The notes beneath the pieces are model-generated. The model was given only the letters and a program-made list of their open reading frames with translations, ran no database searches and was not told the DNA's origin. Below are positions 1 to 6,597 of a stretch of 28,432 nt of DNA, in pieces (within the stretch, counting starts at the first letter, position 1; every line of letters starts with the position of its first letter). The position numbers and the translations under genes were made by a program. Source of the stretch: a virus; the IMG/VR virus record IMGVR_UViG_3300007513_002732, positions 1 to 28,432 of that record; one strand, given 5' to 3'.

Positions 1-234
1 ATGAATATAGATTTACCGTGGAGGATAGGGGACAACGATATAAATTCCAAAAGTATTAAAGCTTGGAGCGATAGACAACAGACTTCAGCAGAATTAGCAA
101 GTAATTCTGCAGTTCGTCGAGCAGCATCAGACAAACTTTTTAATGAATACGTCACGGAACAAATTAATGAAACTTTAGAATATAATGCTCTCTATGATGC
201 AATAACTGCATATGAACTTGATTTATTAGCATAA
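1..234 (+). CDS. Hypothetical protein, 77 aa, at window edge
   Basis: An ATG sits at the first base of the window and the frame runs 77 codons to TAA. Because nothing upstream is visible, the start could lie further upstream. The product is a small, soluble, mixed-charge protein with no signal peptide or membrane segment; its middle and C-terminal parts look helical (Ala/Glu/Leu/Tyr-rich). I recognise no family. The next gene on the same strand starts 20 bases later behind its own late promoter, so the two are not necessarily one transcript. It is probably a small late phage protein, but the function is unknown. Confidence 0.6.
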   Translation: MNIDLPWRIGDNDINSKSIKAWSDRQQTSAELASNSAVRRAASDKLFNEYVTEQINETLEYNALYDAITAYELDLLA

Positions 235-240
235 AATTAG

Positions 241-253
241 TATAAATATTCAC
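241..253 (+). promoter_or_regulatory. T4-type late promoter, start site on the ATG
   Basis: TATAAATA at 241-248 is a perfect match to the T4 late promoter octamer. It is followed by exactly five bases (TTCAC) and the ATG at 254. In T4 the octamer covers about -13 to -6, so the predicted transcription start is the A of the ATG. No Shine-Dalgarno site is present. Confidence 0.8.
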
Positions 254-673
254 ATGGATGGTGAAAATACAACAATCAATAACGATACAAGTTTAGGTAT
301 TAACCTTAAATGGTTAATACAAATTATAGTACTAGCTGGAGCTGCTGTTTGGGGATATTTCGGACTAACTTCTAAAATCTCTCAATTGGAAATTGATGTA
401 CTGAGAATGAAAGACAGTGTAACAATGAACTCGGAATTCCGAGTAAAATGGCCTCTTGGTCAATTAGGTGCACTACCTGACGATGCTGAACAGAATATGC
501 GTTTGAGGTTTATTGAAGCTGATGTATCTATATTAGAAAATCATGTTGATACCTTAAGAATTAAATCTGTAAAGCTAGAGCAAGGAAGAGATGACCTACA
601 CGAACCTGCCCATCCTCATTTTTTACCTAAGGTTGGTGCTCCTCACGACACTCAATCTGGTGGTATAAGATAA
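254..673 (+). CDS. Single-pass membrane protein with coiled coil
   Basis: 139 residues. A short acidic N-terminus is followed by one strong membrane segment at about residues 18-38. Two heptad-like stretches follow (about 44-57 and 85-115), predicted as coiled coil, then a His/Pro/Gly-rich tail. The order N-in, one membrane span, long helical ectodomain resembles phage inner-membrane accessory or lysis proteins, but no specific family is recognised. The start is fixed by the late promoter at 241-248, which ends five bases before the ATG. A hairpin at 687-712 follows the stop codon. It is likely expressed late; a holin-associated or spanin-like role would be speculation. Confidence 0.75.
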   Translation: MDGENTTINNDTSLGINLKWLIQIIVLAGAAVWGYFGLTSKISQLEIDVLRMKDSVTMNSEFRVKWPLGQLGALPDDAEQNMRLRFIEADVSILENHVDTLRIKSVKLEQGRDDLHEPAHPHFLPKVGAPHDTQSGGIR

Positions 674-686
674 ACAAACATAGAAA

Positions 687-712
687 TAGTGTTAGGTATT
701 ACACTAACACTA
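687..712. terminator. Hairpin between convergent genes
   Basis: TAGTGTTAG (687-695) and CTAACACTA (704-712) form a perfect 9-bp stem with an 8-base loop. It lies between two convergent genes (ends 673 and 730). On the minus strand the stem is followed by TTTCT, a weak U-tract; on the plus strand it is followed by A6. It could end transcription from both sides. Confidence 0.55.
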
Positions 713-729
713 AAAAACACCGCGCTGTA

Positions 730-1032
730 TTAACTAAAGTCCGGATCTGCAGGTTCTGATGTTGCTGTACTACCGTCTCCTACATTAGGAGCAGCTTGCT
801 CACCATCTACAGATGTATCTGGATCAGTTTGTGTTGTACCACTTGGAGCTGTACTACCAACACCGACGTTATCAGAAGCTGTACTACCCACTCCTACGTT
901 ATTATCGTCTGCCATAAAACTATTTATACCTAAGTCATCTTCAATCAACTCTAAACGATCTTCCATGTCATCTAGTCTCTGTCGAATTTGACTTATAAGA
1001 GATTGCCTTCGTCTTCTAAGAGGTCTAGTCAT
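730..1032 (-). CDS. Small protein with NVGVGSTA repeats
   Basis: 100 residues. The N-terminus is very basic (MTRPLRRRRQ) and leads into a helical stretch rich in Asp, Glu, Leu and Arg at about 11-38, probably a coiled coil. The C-terminal 60 residues are low-complexity, with three copies of N-V-G-(V/D)-G-S-T-A separated by acidic linkers. The start codon is preceded by TATAAATA-N5, a late promoter with no leader. The repeats are also visible in DNA (761-903). The composition suggests a flexible surface or linker protein of the virion, but no family is recognised. Confidence 0.7.
   Translation of the reverse strand: MTRPLRRRRQSLISQIRQRLDDMEDRLELIEDDLGINSFMADDNNVGVGSTASDNVGVGSTAPSGTTQTDPDTSVDGEQAAPNVGDGSTATSEPADPDFS
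761..903 (-). repeat. Three imperfect ~26-bp repeats inside a gene
   Basis: Imperfect copies at 761-786, 847-873 and 877-903 share the core GCTGTACTACC followed by a C-rich part and ACRTTA. Each encodes N-V-G-(V/D)-G-S-T-A on the minus strand. Two copies are nearly adjacent; the third is about 60 bases away. They look like a degenerate in-frame expansion. Confidence 0.7.
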
Positions 1033-1051
1033 GTAAATATTTATACACGTA
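1032..1051. promoter_or_regulatory. Overlapping divergent late promoters
   Basis: On the minus strand TATAAATA (1045-1038) plus TTTAC leads directly into the ATG at 1032. On the plus strand TGTAAATA (1032-1039) lies on the same near-palindrome and would start transcription at about 1045, seven bases before the ATG at 1052. The same geometry recurs at 4897-4917. Confidence 0.65.
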
Positions 1052-1426
1052 ATGAAATTTAGTAGTTATTTAAAAGAACTTCGAAGCCGTTGTTTTCGAG
1101 ACACAGAAAAGATATCTAAACTATTAAAAATTGAAAGAAGTGTTTGGAGAAAAATTGAAAGAGGAATTAACCCACCGCCTAGAAAGTCCCTACTGCATAA
1201 ATTTTGTTTGCTAATTAATTGTAAAACCTATGAAAAAAATCAATTATACACATTAGCAAGAAGATGGGAACCAAGCCAGGATACAAATACCGTTCATCAT
1301 ACAATCACTCCAGCAATTGAATTAATGAAGAATCTGAAACCAGATGAATACAGAAGGTGGTATGATGCAGCAATACAAGAAAATACCCCAGACTATGAAA
1401 ATAAGTACTGGGGTATTAGACGTTGA
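1052..1426 (+). CDS. HTH (Cro/CI-type) DNA-binding protein
   Basis: 124 residues. Residues 4-58 read as a helix-turn-helix domain of the lambda-repressor/XRE type: FSSYLKELRSR, a recognition-like helix around ISKLLKIERSVWRKIERG, then a closing helix. The C-terminal half carries Trp/Tyr-rich segments and no known domain. It is probably a transcriptional regulator of host or phage genes. It is transcribed divergently from the repeat protein at 730-1032, over a shared promoter region that may give a 7-base leader. No Shine-Dalgarno site is visible. The operator it binds cannot be named from sequence. Confidence 0.75.
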   Translation: MKFSSYLKELRSRCFRDTEKISKLLKIERSVWRKIERGINPPPRKSLLHKFCLLINCKTYEKNQLYTLARRWEPSQDTNTVHHTITPAIELMKNLKPDEYRRWYDAAIQENTPDYENKYWGIRR

Positions 1427-1450
1427 TATATTAGACTTTTATTAACCGCC

Positions 1451-2098
1451 TTATGGATTACCTCCTCCACCGCCACCACCACCTTGTGGATTATTACCAC
1501 CTGCTGGAGGAGTTGGTGCAGTAGAACCTCCCTTAGGAACAATTGCAGAGTTAAGAATATCTAACACTTTCATTAACCCTTCTGGAGGTCCATCATCACG
1601 CGCTTCAACATGTACATCATACTTAGCTGAGTTATCTGTTTTTCTAACGCTTTCAGATTTATTACTAGTACTTACCGATGCAGTCATCTCTACACTGACT
1701 GGTGACCACCAGGCACTATACTTCGCGTGTGTGCTTACATTAGCATCTGTTTTCGCGCTAGTAGTATCTTGACTGGAGGATTTAACTTCCATCGAAAAGT
1801 CTACAGTAGCCTTTTTGACTGATAAATTAGGTACATTTACGATAGACAGTAACGGTACATTAAGATCGTTGTCTGCCAACGTTGTATTACCTTTTTTATC
1901 TGTTACTGGAGATTTAAATTTAAAATCTACGGTACGTGCAGTATATCCACCACTACCGTCACCTTCTAAACCTACATCTTTAATAAACTGTTGAGTTACA
2001 TTTGATAATTGACCCTGCGCTTTTGCTGCAGCTAACAAGGGTTGACTAATTAAGTCGGACATTGGAAGTCCTTTGAATTGATCTGCTATTCCTGCCAT
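1451..2098 (-). CDS. DUF2589-like protein, paralogue 1
   Basis: 215 residues. The N-terminal part (SDLISQPLLAAAKAQGQL, then an F-I-K-D-V-G-L-E-G stretch) matches my memory of the DUF2589 family. A beta-rich middle follows (VPLLSIVNVPNLSVKKATVDF), then a segment ending PPEGLMKVLDILN and a Pro/Gly-rich tail with eight Gly in a row. It is the paralogue of the next gene upstream (2136-2654): both share the VPLL, (L/I)xVDF or (L/I)DIEF, and NPPEG or PPEG signatures. DUF2589 has no known function. ATTAAATA lies eight bases before the ATG, so any leader would be about three bases. I am fairly sure of the gene and moderately sure of the family. Confidence 0.75.
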   Translation of the reverse strand: MAGIADQFKGLPMSDLISQPLLAAAKAQGQLSNVTQQFIKDVGLEGDGSGGYTARTVDFKFKSPVTDKKGNTTLADNDLNVPLLSIVNVPNLSVKKATVDFSMEVKSSSQDTTSAKTDANVSTHAKYSAWWSPVSVEMTASVSTSNKSESVRKTDNSAKYDVHVEARDDGPPEGLMKVLDILNSAIVPKGGSTAPTPPAGGNNPQGGGGGGGGNP

Positions 2099-2119
2099 AA
2101 CGCCAGTATTTAATTATCC

Positions 2120-2138
2120 TAACGGAAAAAAACCGTTA
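2120..2138 (-). other. Hairpin with T7 loop between DUF2589 paralogues
   Basis: TAACGG (2120-2125) and CCGTTA (2133-2138) form a 6-bp stem around a homopolymer of seven (A on plus, T on minus). The stem includes the TAA stop of the upstream gene. No U-tract follows on the minus strand, so RNA processing or weak attenuation is as likely as termination. Confidence 0.4.
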
Positions 2139-2654
2139 AGATGGCAAAATTTTATTTAATTCTTGTCGAATTCTAGCGATACCTTCTGGTGGGTTACATG
2201 AGTCTAACTTAAGTGTAATTTTAGCCATTTTTCTTCCATTTACAGAAGTTACCTTGGCACTAATCTCATCATCGTCAACGTCTTCAAAATGTCCTAACTC
2301 AACTTCAAACTCAATATCAAGTTCTTTAATATTAAGATGAGTGCTATGAGCTAATGTCAATAAAGGAACATCTACATTTACAGTGTGAGAACCGTCACCA
2401 TCATTTGATGGTAGCGTTAATGTAATGAAATTTGGTTTTCCATCTTCGTCAAAATATCTTGTAACAAAATTTTGAATATGAAGTTGCTCAACTTTACTTT
2501 GAGCCTGGACTGTTGACCTGTATAAGGATTTAACTAATTGATTAAATGTTTTATTAGTTTTCTCTCTAGTTTTAGATGATTTTTTATTAGTCTTAAGACT
2601 TCCGAACCCTTCCTTATTCTCATCATCATCGTTATCGAAAATATACTTAGACAC
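2136..2654 (-). CDS. DUF2589-like protein, paralogue 2 (GTG start)
   Basis: 172 residues from a GTG at 2654. The N-terminal 30 residues are acidic then Lys-rich and look disordered. After that come a helical segment (FNQLVKSLYRSTVQAQSKVE), a beta-rich core with VDVPLLTLAHSTHLNIKELDIEFEV-type strands, and a closing CNPPEGIARIRQELN helix. The layout matches the neighbouring 215-residue protein, so the pair comes from a duplication. Upstream, TTATAATA lies exactly five bases before the GTG, a variant of the late promoter that would also give a leaderless mRNA. The function is unknown. Confidence 0.7.
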   Translation of the reverse strand: MSKYIFDNDDDENKEGFGSLKTNKKSSKTREKTNKTFNQLVKSLYRSTVQAQSKVEQLHIQNFVTRYFDEDGKPNFITLTLPSNDGDGSHTVNVDVPLLTLAHSTHLNIKELDIEFEVELGHFEDVDDDEISAKVTSVNGRKMAKITLKLDSCNPPEGIARIRQELNKILPS

Positions 2655-2701
2655 ACAGATATTATAATACCACCTTAATCATATGCAACTGTATAAAAAG
2701 T

Positions 2702-3265
2702 TTATACGTATGTTGTCACCGTGGGCCTTTTTGTTACAGGAGTACCTTCACTATCATAATCCAACTGCTGTTTAGAACGACCACTTAGTGGTTGGTTAGC
2801 TATGTTTAGACGGTGCACCGGACCAGCCTGACTAGTTGTTTTATACGCTGAAGGACTGTATTGTTTTTTTACTGCGTCAGGGTTCTGAGTATGCTGATAT
2901 GCGTCTCTGCGTCCTAAAGACTGATAGACCCTATCAGCAGATGGGTCAACTATTTCACCACTATATACATTATCCATCCCATTATCTTTAGCCCACTGAG
3001 CTAACTGAGTATATGCAATATTACCATAACCCTTTCCACGCAAAGGCATTGGTGCATCTGAAGTATGAAAAATTTCTACAGCTTTTTGACCTGGTACTTC
3101 TTTATCGTCTATAATCTCCCCTGTAATCGTTGTAAACTCTACACCATCGACTTTTACAATGAACGTAAAATCACCATCATTAGCAGTCCCTGAAAGCTGC
3201 ATCTCAGTATCAATTATAGCCTCTTGTAGATAAGCTTCCCAAATTAACTGACCTTCATGGTCCAT
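2702..3265 (-). CDS. GNAT-family N-acetyltransferase-like protein
   Basis: 187 residues. Residues 76-81 (RGKGYG) fit the acetyl-CoA pyrophosphate-binding signature R/Q-x-x-G-x-G/A of GNAT enzymes. They are followed by a helix (IAYTQLAQWAKDNG) and a strand (NVYSGEIVDPSADRVYQSLG), the usual GNAT order. The C-terminal 50 residues are polar and probably disordered. The N-terminus (LIWEAYLQEA) contains Leu/Ile-x-Glu sites of the kind cut by T4-type prohead protease, so the enzyme might be packaged in the head; that is inference. GATAAATA-N5-ATG gives a leaderless late promoter. The substrate is unknown. Confidence 0.7.
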   Translation of the reverse strand: MDHEGQLIWEAYLQEAIIDTEMQLSGTANDGDFTFIVKVDGVEFTTITGEIIDDKEVPGQKAVEIFHTSDAPMPLRGKGYGNIAYTQLAQWAKDNGMDNVYSGEIVDPSADRVYQSLGRRDAYQHTQNPDAVKKQYSPSAYKTTSQAGPVHRLNIANQPLSGRSKQQLDYDSEGTPVTKRPTVTTYV

Positions 3266-3278
3266 ATAATTATTTATC
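3266..3278 (-). promoter_or_regulatory. Late promoter, leaderless type
   Basis: GATAAATA (3278-3271) and the five bases ATTAT end directly at the ATG (3265). The same ATAAATAATTAT block precedes the gene at 3825, and 28109 has ATTAAATAATTAT. Confidence 0.75.
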
Positions 3279-3292
3279 TTTTAATTATATAA

Positions 3293-3311
3293 TTGTTATA
3301 TCTTATAACAA
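3293..3311. other. 8-bp inverted repeat between late genes
   Basis: TTGTTATA (3293-3300) and TATAACAA (3304-3311) form a perfect stem around three bases, between the stop at 3325 and the late promoter at 3271-3278. It probably separates two late units (terminator or processing site). No strong U-tract follows. Confidence 0.45.
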
Positions 3312-3324
3312 GACTATCACGTTT

Positions 3325-3825
3325 TCATTCACCGGGATCGTTTCCATCGATAACTTTATCACGATTATTCTTAAATTCATCTCGAATTTCTTTTATACGT
3401 TTACCGACTTCTACTCTATGAGCCTTCATTGCAGCTTCCCACTCTTTACGGCTAGCTTTAATCTTATCCCTTAAAGCAGCCTTCTCTTCATCAGTAGCAT
3501 CTTTCCATTGCTTCCTGTCTACTTTACCGCCGAGCTTCTTAGCAGCAGCTGCAAAAGCTTCTCTAAGCTGTTTAATCTTAGCATCATCACGAACTAACTT
3601 ACCAAACTCACCGCGAGGCCCGCGATGCTTACTGCCACGCTTTTTAGCATCACCGCGCTTTTTGTCGCGCTTCTTTTTGGCATCTTCCCACTTTGCCTTC
3701 CAAGCTTCGACTTGCTCAGGTGTAGGTTTACCCTTACCCCGACCTTTTTTATGACCCTTATCAGGACCACCATAAACGGTGGTGAGGCCAAATACCAATC
3801 CTAGAACTATCAACAAACGCTTCAT
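3325..3825 (-). CDS. Secreted, highly charged helical protein
   Basis: 166 residues. The N-terminus is a signal peptide: Lys/Arg, then LLIVLGLVFGLTTVYG, cleavage near residue 19-20. The rest is extremely rich in Lys, Arg, Glu and Asp with few hydrophobics. A basic first third (KGHKKGRGKGK) is followed by long amphipathic helices with Trp at intervals (VEAWKAKWEDAKKK, RKEWEAAMKAH). No cysteines and no domain are recognised. It would act in the periplasm or outside the cell. AATAAATA-N5-ATG makes it a leaderless late gene. The composition resembles small secreted proteins of marine Verrucomicrobia-type bacteria, a weak host hint from memory. Confidence 0.75.
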   Translation of the reverse strand: MKRLLIVLGLVFGLTTVYGGPDKGHKKGRGKGKPTPEQVEAWKAKWEDAKKKRDKKRGDAKKRGSKHRGPRGEFGKLVRDDAKIKQLREAFAAAAKKLGGKVDRKQWKDATDEEKAALRDKIKASRKEWEAAMKAHRVEVGKRIKEIRDEFKNNRDKVIDGNDPGE

Positions 3826-3838
3826 ATAATTATTTATT
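3826..3838 (-). promoter_or_regulatory. Late promoter inside end of upstream gene
   Basis: AATAAATA (3838-3831) plus ATTAT runs straight into the ATG at 3825. The TAA of the thermonuclease gene (3836-3834) is part of the octamer, so the promoter is built into the end of that gene. Confidence 0.75.
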
Positions 3839-4196
3839 TCTTTCCGCCAAAGTACTCCACGGCATGACCCTCTTCTACTAAAATATCATTGTAAGTTTTA
3901 TAGTTGTCTACTTCACTGTTAAACAACTCACCTAATAAACGTCCAAACTTACCTTTCTTATCTATCTGAGTCTGAACGATTACCTGATTCTTTCCTTGTT
4001 TAACAAGTTCTTTTAACCTAGCCTTTGCAGCTAGACCACGCTTCTTCTCTTCTTTATCTCGGGTTCGACTTTCTGGAGCATTAATTCCATACAGTCTAAT
4101 TCTCTCCTTTCTAAAAACAGAAAAACCACAATCAATTAACGCATCAACCGTGTCACCGTCAACTACTCTTGTTACTTTTGCTTTATACTCGTACAT
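3834..4196 (-). CDS. Thermonuclease-like (SNase) endonuclease
   Basis: 120 residues from the ATG at 4196. The staphylococcal nuclease fold is recognisable: VTRVVDGDTVDALID (residues 8-22), RIRLYGINAPESRTRD (32-47) and KKGKFGRLLGEL (80-91). The two Arg and the Glu of the SNase active site correspond to R34, R86 and E42; the Asp next to Pro is Asn here (GINAPE), as in many bacterial homologues. The enzyme would cut DNA or RNA with calcium. An in-frame start 27 bases upstream exists, but the ATG at 4196 overlaps the previous stop as TAATG, which fits translational coupling. No signal peptide is seen, so it probably acts in the cytoplasm. Confidence 0.85.
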   Translation of the reverse strand: MYEYKAKVTRVVDGDTVDALIDCGFSVFRKERIRLYGINAPESRTRDKEEKKRGLAAKARLKELVKQGKNQVIVQTQIDKKGKFGRLLGELFNSEVDNYKTYNDILVEEGHAVEYFGGKK

Positions 4197-4897
4197 TATT
4201 TGTTTTCTCGTCTCTTTCTCCACTCATCATATTGACGACGTCTTTCATTCTGATCTATGTCAGATTTTATTTGATGTTGACCTGATTGCAAGCTTTCTAT
4301 TCTTTTAAGCAAATAGTCTCTCTTATCACTATCTTCCATCTTACTGAGATATTCTAAACCTCTTTCAATAATCCGTGGATCGACTTTTGGTTGTCTAGAA
4401 GGAACTTTTACAATACTCGCCTTAGGTGTGGTTACTGTAGGCTTCTTTGACTTGTCGTCCTTACTGGACCTACTCCTACTACTACTCTCTTTACCGTCTT
4501 TTTTAATAACTGTTGGTTTACCTTTCACACTAATAATAGTAGTTTTTAGTCTATTAGAAGCAAATGTTAATACCTGTTCTGTACCATTATTATTAACTCT
4601 TACACCGTCTCTAGATACACTTAAAACCTTCACACCACCTGACTGCTCTCCTGCTTTTAAACTTAAGTATTTGTTAGGTAAATCTTTAGAGTATAAATGT
4701 GCTTTAGTCTCACCTCTCCAACGTGTCACTCCCGTTAAGAAAAGCTCTATCTTAGGTGTCTCTATCTTGTTAAGTATCTCGCTTACAGGCGGTAAAGTCT
4801 CTGTCAATTCAAACGCATTTCTTTTACTAATAAGTGAGTATGGATTGTCCTTAGCAATAACAGAAACAGACAGTAAAAAGAACAGCATATATTTCAT
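4196..4897 (-). CDS. Secreted PilP/GspC-like protein
   Basis: 233 residues. A signal peptide (MKYMLFFLLSVSVIAKD) is followed by DNPYSLISKRNAFELTE and a beta-rich block at about 45-115: an I-x-L-F-L-T-G-V-T strand, then LSLKAGEQSGGVKVLSVSRDGVRV. This resembles the homology region of GspC and PilP, inner-membrane-complex proteins of type II secretion and type IV pili. The second half is basic and low-complexity (Ser/Lys/Arg), then helical. A phage copy might interfere with or exploit a host secretion or pilus machine; that is inference from a remote similarity. AATAAATA-N5-ATG gives a leaderless late mRNA. The stop overlaps the thermonuclease start. Confidence 0.65.
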   Translation of the reverse strand: MKYMLFFLLSVSVIAKDNPYSLISKRNAFELTETLPPVSEILNKIETPKIELFLTGVTRWRGETKAHLYSKDLPNKYLSLKAGEQSGGVKVLSVSRDGVRVNNNGTEQVLTFASNRLKTTIISVKGKPTVIKKDGKESSSRSRSSKDDKSKKPTVTTPKASIVKVPSRQPKVDPRIIERGLEYLSKMEDSDKRDYLLKRIESLQSGQHQIKSDIDQNERRRQYDEWRKRRENK

Positions 4898-4910
4898 ATA
4901 AATATTTATT
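4897..4910. promoter_or_regulatory. Second overlapping divergent late promoter pair
   Basis: Minus strand: AATAAATA (4910-4903) plus TTTAT, then the ATG at 4897. Plus strand: TATAAATA (4897-4904), predicted start at about 4910, seven bases before the ATG at 4917. The plus octamer begins on the base pair that forms the A of the minus ATG, exactly as at 1032. Confidence 0.65.
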
Positions 4911-4916
4911 TAACTA

Positions 4917-5060
4917 ATGGACAATGAACTTGGATACAACTCTTTAAATACATCATTTACGGGGGCGACTTCTGCGTCGATAGAACTCAGTAACAACGAT
5001 AAGAATACTCAAAATGATGAGTGCTGTAATAGCAGATGCGGGTGTCATAGTCATGATTAA
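4917..5060 (+). CDS. Small Cys-rich-tail protein, 47 aa
   Basis: An ATG at 4917 opens 47 codons to TAA at 5058-5060. The product has a polar N-terminus and ends in a cluster with four Cys and two His (ECCNSRCGCHSHD), a possible metal site. A late promoter on the plus strand (4897-4904) predicts a 7-base leader, the same spacing as for the HTH gene at 1052. The end overlaps the convergent LicD-fusion gene by four bases. No family is recognised. Gene reality rests on promoter geometry and snug fit. Confidence 0.55.
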   Translation: MDNELGYNSLNTSFTGATSASIELSNNDKNTQNDECCNSRCGCHSHD

Positions 5061-6244
5061 GTAGAACTTAAAGGATCCCCATAATAAGGATCGAGAATTT
5101 TATTAATTATGTCAGTGGAATGATACTTTGTATAAGATAGAAAATGAACTCTATTCGTATCAACTAATGCACCGTGACCTAGGTCACTTACTTCTTCTCT
5201 CCATTTACTAGCATCTTGAACACTGCGTAAACTATAATCTGCACCACAATCACTTAAAACACTTTCTGTAATATCCATGCATGGAGCATTATGATAAATC
5301 TTGTCAACATATTTACACGCTTCTAACATTTTAACTCTGTCACCGTATGGTATAATAGGTTCCCGTTTATAACTTTTTGCTAATTCATCAGACGCAACAC
5401 CTACAATAACCTTATCATAAGCATCATGCGCTCGCTTTAATAACTCTACATGACCTTGATGGAATAAATCCCAAACACCTTCAATAAATACTGAAATTTT
5501 ATCTTCCATTAACAAGTTAAAATATTTTGCAGTATCTGTAGAATAAAAATGCTCTACAAATAATCCTTTTGTCATAGGTGTCTTCCATTTAGTACCATAT
5601 CTTGCTTCTAAATGTCTCTCTATATACCTAGGTGCAGGGAACTCAAACCCGTATAGCTGGATTGAATCTAATTCTTGAACAAAATATTTTTTCGTGATCC
5701 AATAGTAGTCACAATGACTTTGTTTATCAACAGTCCAATTGAATAAAGAACTTTTGGGGAGATTTAATATAGCATTTTCTATCCTACTTCCAGAAGCCAT
5801 GTCAATCTGATCTTCTACTAAAATATCATAACTTGGAGACTCAACCCAAAAGAACATATCAATCCAACTATCATAATCCCCAGACAGTCTATTTGGCCAT
5901 TCATTTTTATGAATACTTGCAAGACCTTCTCTAGTAAACCGTATTAACTGTCTTGGAGCAATTACTATATACTCTATATTATTCTCTTTGCAGACTTCTA
6001 TGACTTTATCATAATCAGTACCTATACAACTAATATCAAAATCATCATCATTTAAATACGTATCGTCTCCACCTTTACCAGCAGCTGCTCGGCTAGGGTT
6101 ATTTAACACACCACCGTCTCTATGCGCGTGTAACAATGTACCGAAATCAAGCCAATGTTTTACATCAGCCTTAGTTAATAACTGTGAGAATTTGTGTATA
6201 TAAGAAATAATCCAATAGAATTGAGCTTGATTGTAATTACTCAT
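5057..6244 (-). CDS. LicD transferase fused to cytidylyltransferase
   Basis: 395 residues, two domains. Residues 25-235 are LicD/fukutin-like: HWLDFGTLLHAHRDGG (30-45), DDDFDISC (66-73), a WIDMFFW strand and YGTKWKTP (216-223). LicD proteins transfer phosphocholine, ribitol-phosphate or similar from a CDP donor to a sugar. Residues 250-380 are a nucleotidyl transferase: EGVWDLFHQGHVELLKRAH with HxGH at 262-265, VGVASDE, a KREPIIPYGDR segment and a terminal HSTD (375-378) in place of ISTT. Such enzymes make CDP-glycerol, CDP-choline or CDP-ethanolamine. The fusion could thus make and use its own CDP-activated head group. The ATG overlaps the upstream stop (ATGA) and has a strong GGAGG nine bases upstream. 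The substrate is unknown. Confidence 0.85.
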   Translation of the reverse strand: MSNYNQAQFYWIISYIHKFSQLLTKADVKHWLDFGTLLHAHRDGGVLNNPSRAAAGKGGDDTYLNDDDFDISCIGTDYDKVIEVCKENNIEYIVIAPRQLIRFTREGLASIHKNEWPNRLSGDYDSWIDMFFWVESPSYDILVEDQIDMASGSRIENAILNLPKSSLFNWTVDKQSHCDYYWITKKYFVQELDSIQLYGFEFPAPRYIERHLEARYGTKWKTPMTKGLFVEHFYSTDTAKYFNLLMEDKISVFIEGVWDLFHQGHVELLKRAHDAYDKVIVGVASDELAKSYKREPIIPYGDRVKMLEACKYVDKIYHNAPCMDITESVLSDCGADYSLRSVQDASKWREEVSDLGHGALVDTNRVHFLSYTKYHSTDIINKILDPYYGDPLSST

Positions 6245-6597
6245 TTGCGATTTCCTCCATGATCTTCTCTTACGATATCTGATTGATTTATTTCAACCCA
6301 ATATATTTCAAAACATATAGAATCTTCCAATGCTTCGAATACATGATACTCACCAGGAGGAACTGTAGTAGCTTCTCCAGCGGAAAGTATAGTTGTATCT
6401 ATTAAATCATAATCATTTTTCCATACAGTGATTTTTAGTAGACCTCTTTCTACATAAAAACAATTATATTTATGTTCGTGTTTATGCTTGCTACAATAAC
6501 CACCTTTATTAGTTTTAATTCTATGAATTTCAACATTGTTCTTATTAAAAAGAGGTTGTGTAGATCCCCATACTTTACCTTGTTTATGTAGATTCAT
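6241..6597 (-). CDS. Cupin-domain protein
   Basis: 118 residues from the ATG at 6597. It is a single small cupin: KGGYCSKHKHEHKYNCFYVERG (residues 31-52) carries the H-x-H-x-H metal ligands of motif 1, and VPPGEYHVFEAL carries the motif 2 His. The pattern resembles the cupin of type II mannose-6-phosphate isomerases and sugar-binding cupins. Together with the LicD fusion next to it (ATGA overlap), a role in sugar-nucleotide or polyol-phosphate metabolism is likely. A TTG start 12 bases further upstream is possible but less likely. It overlaps the dCMP deaminase gene by 14 bases. Confidence 0.75.
   Translation of the reverse strand: MNLHKQGKVWGSTQPLFNKNNVEIHRIKTNKGGYCSKHKHEHKYNCFYVERGLLKITVWKNDYDLIDTTILSAGEATTVPPGEYHVFEALEDSICFEIYWVEINQSDIVREDHGGNRK

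Noticed and set aside
3594-3791. 65-codon frame within the secreted charged protein
   Set aside because: It lies in another frame of the Lys-rich gene at 3325-3825 and has no promoter or ribosome site of its own.
4428-4901. 157-codon plus-strand frame
   Set aside because: It is antisense to the PilP/GspC-like gene, which has a signal peptide, a late promoter and a coupled neighbour. The Leu/Ser-rich product is typical of antisense frames.
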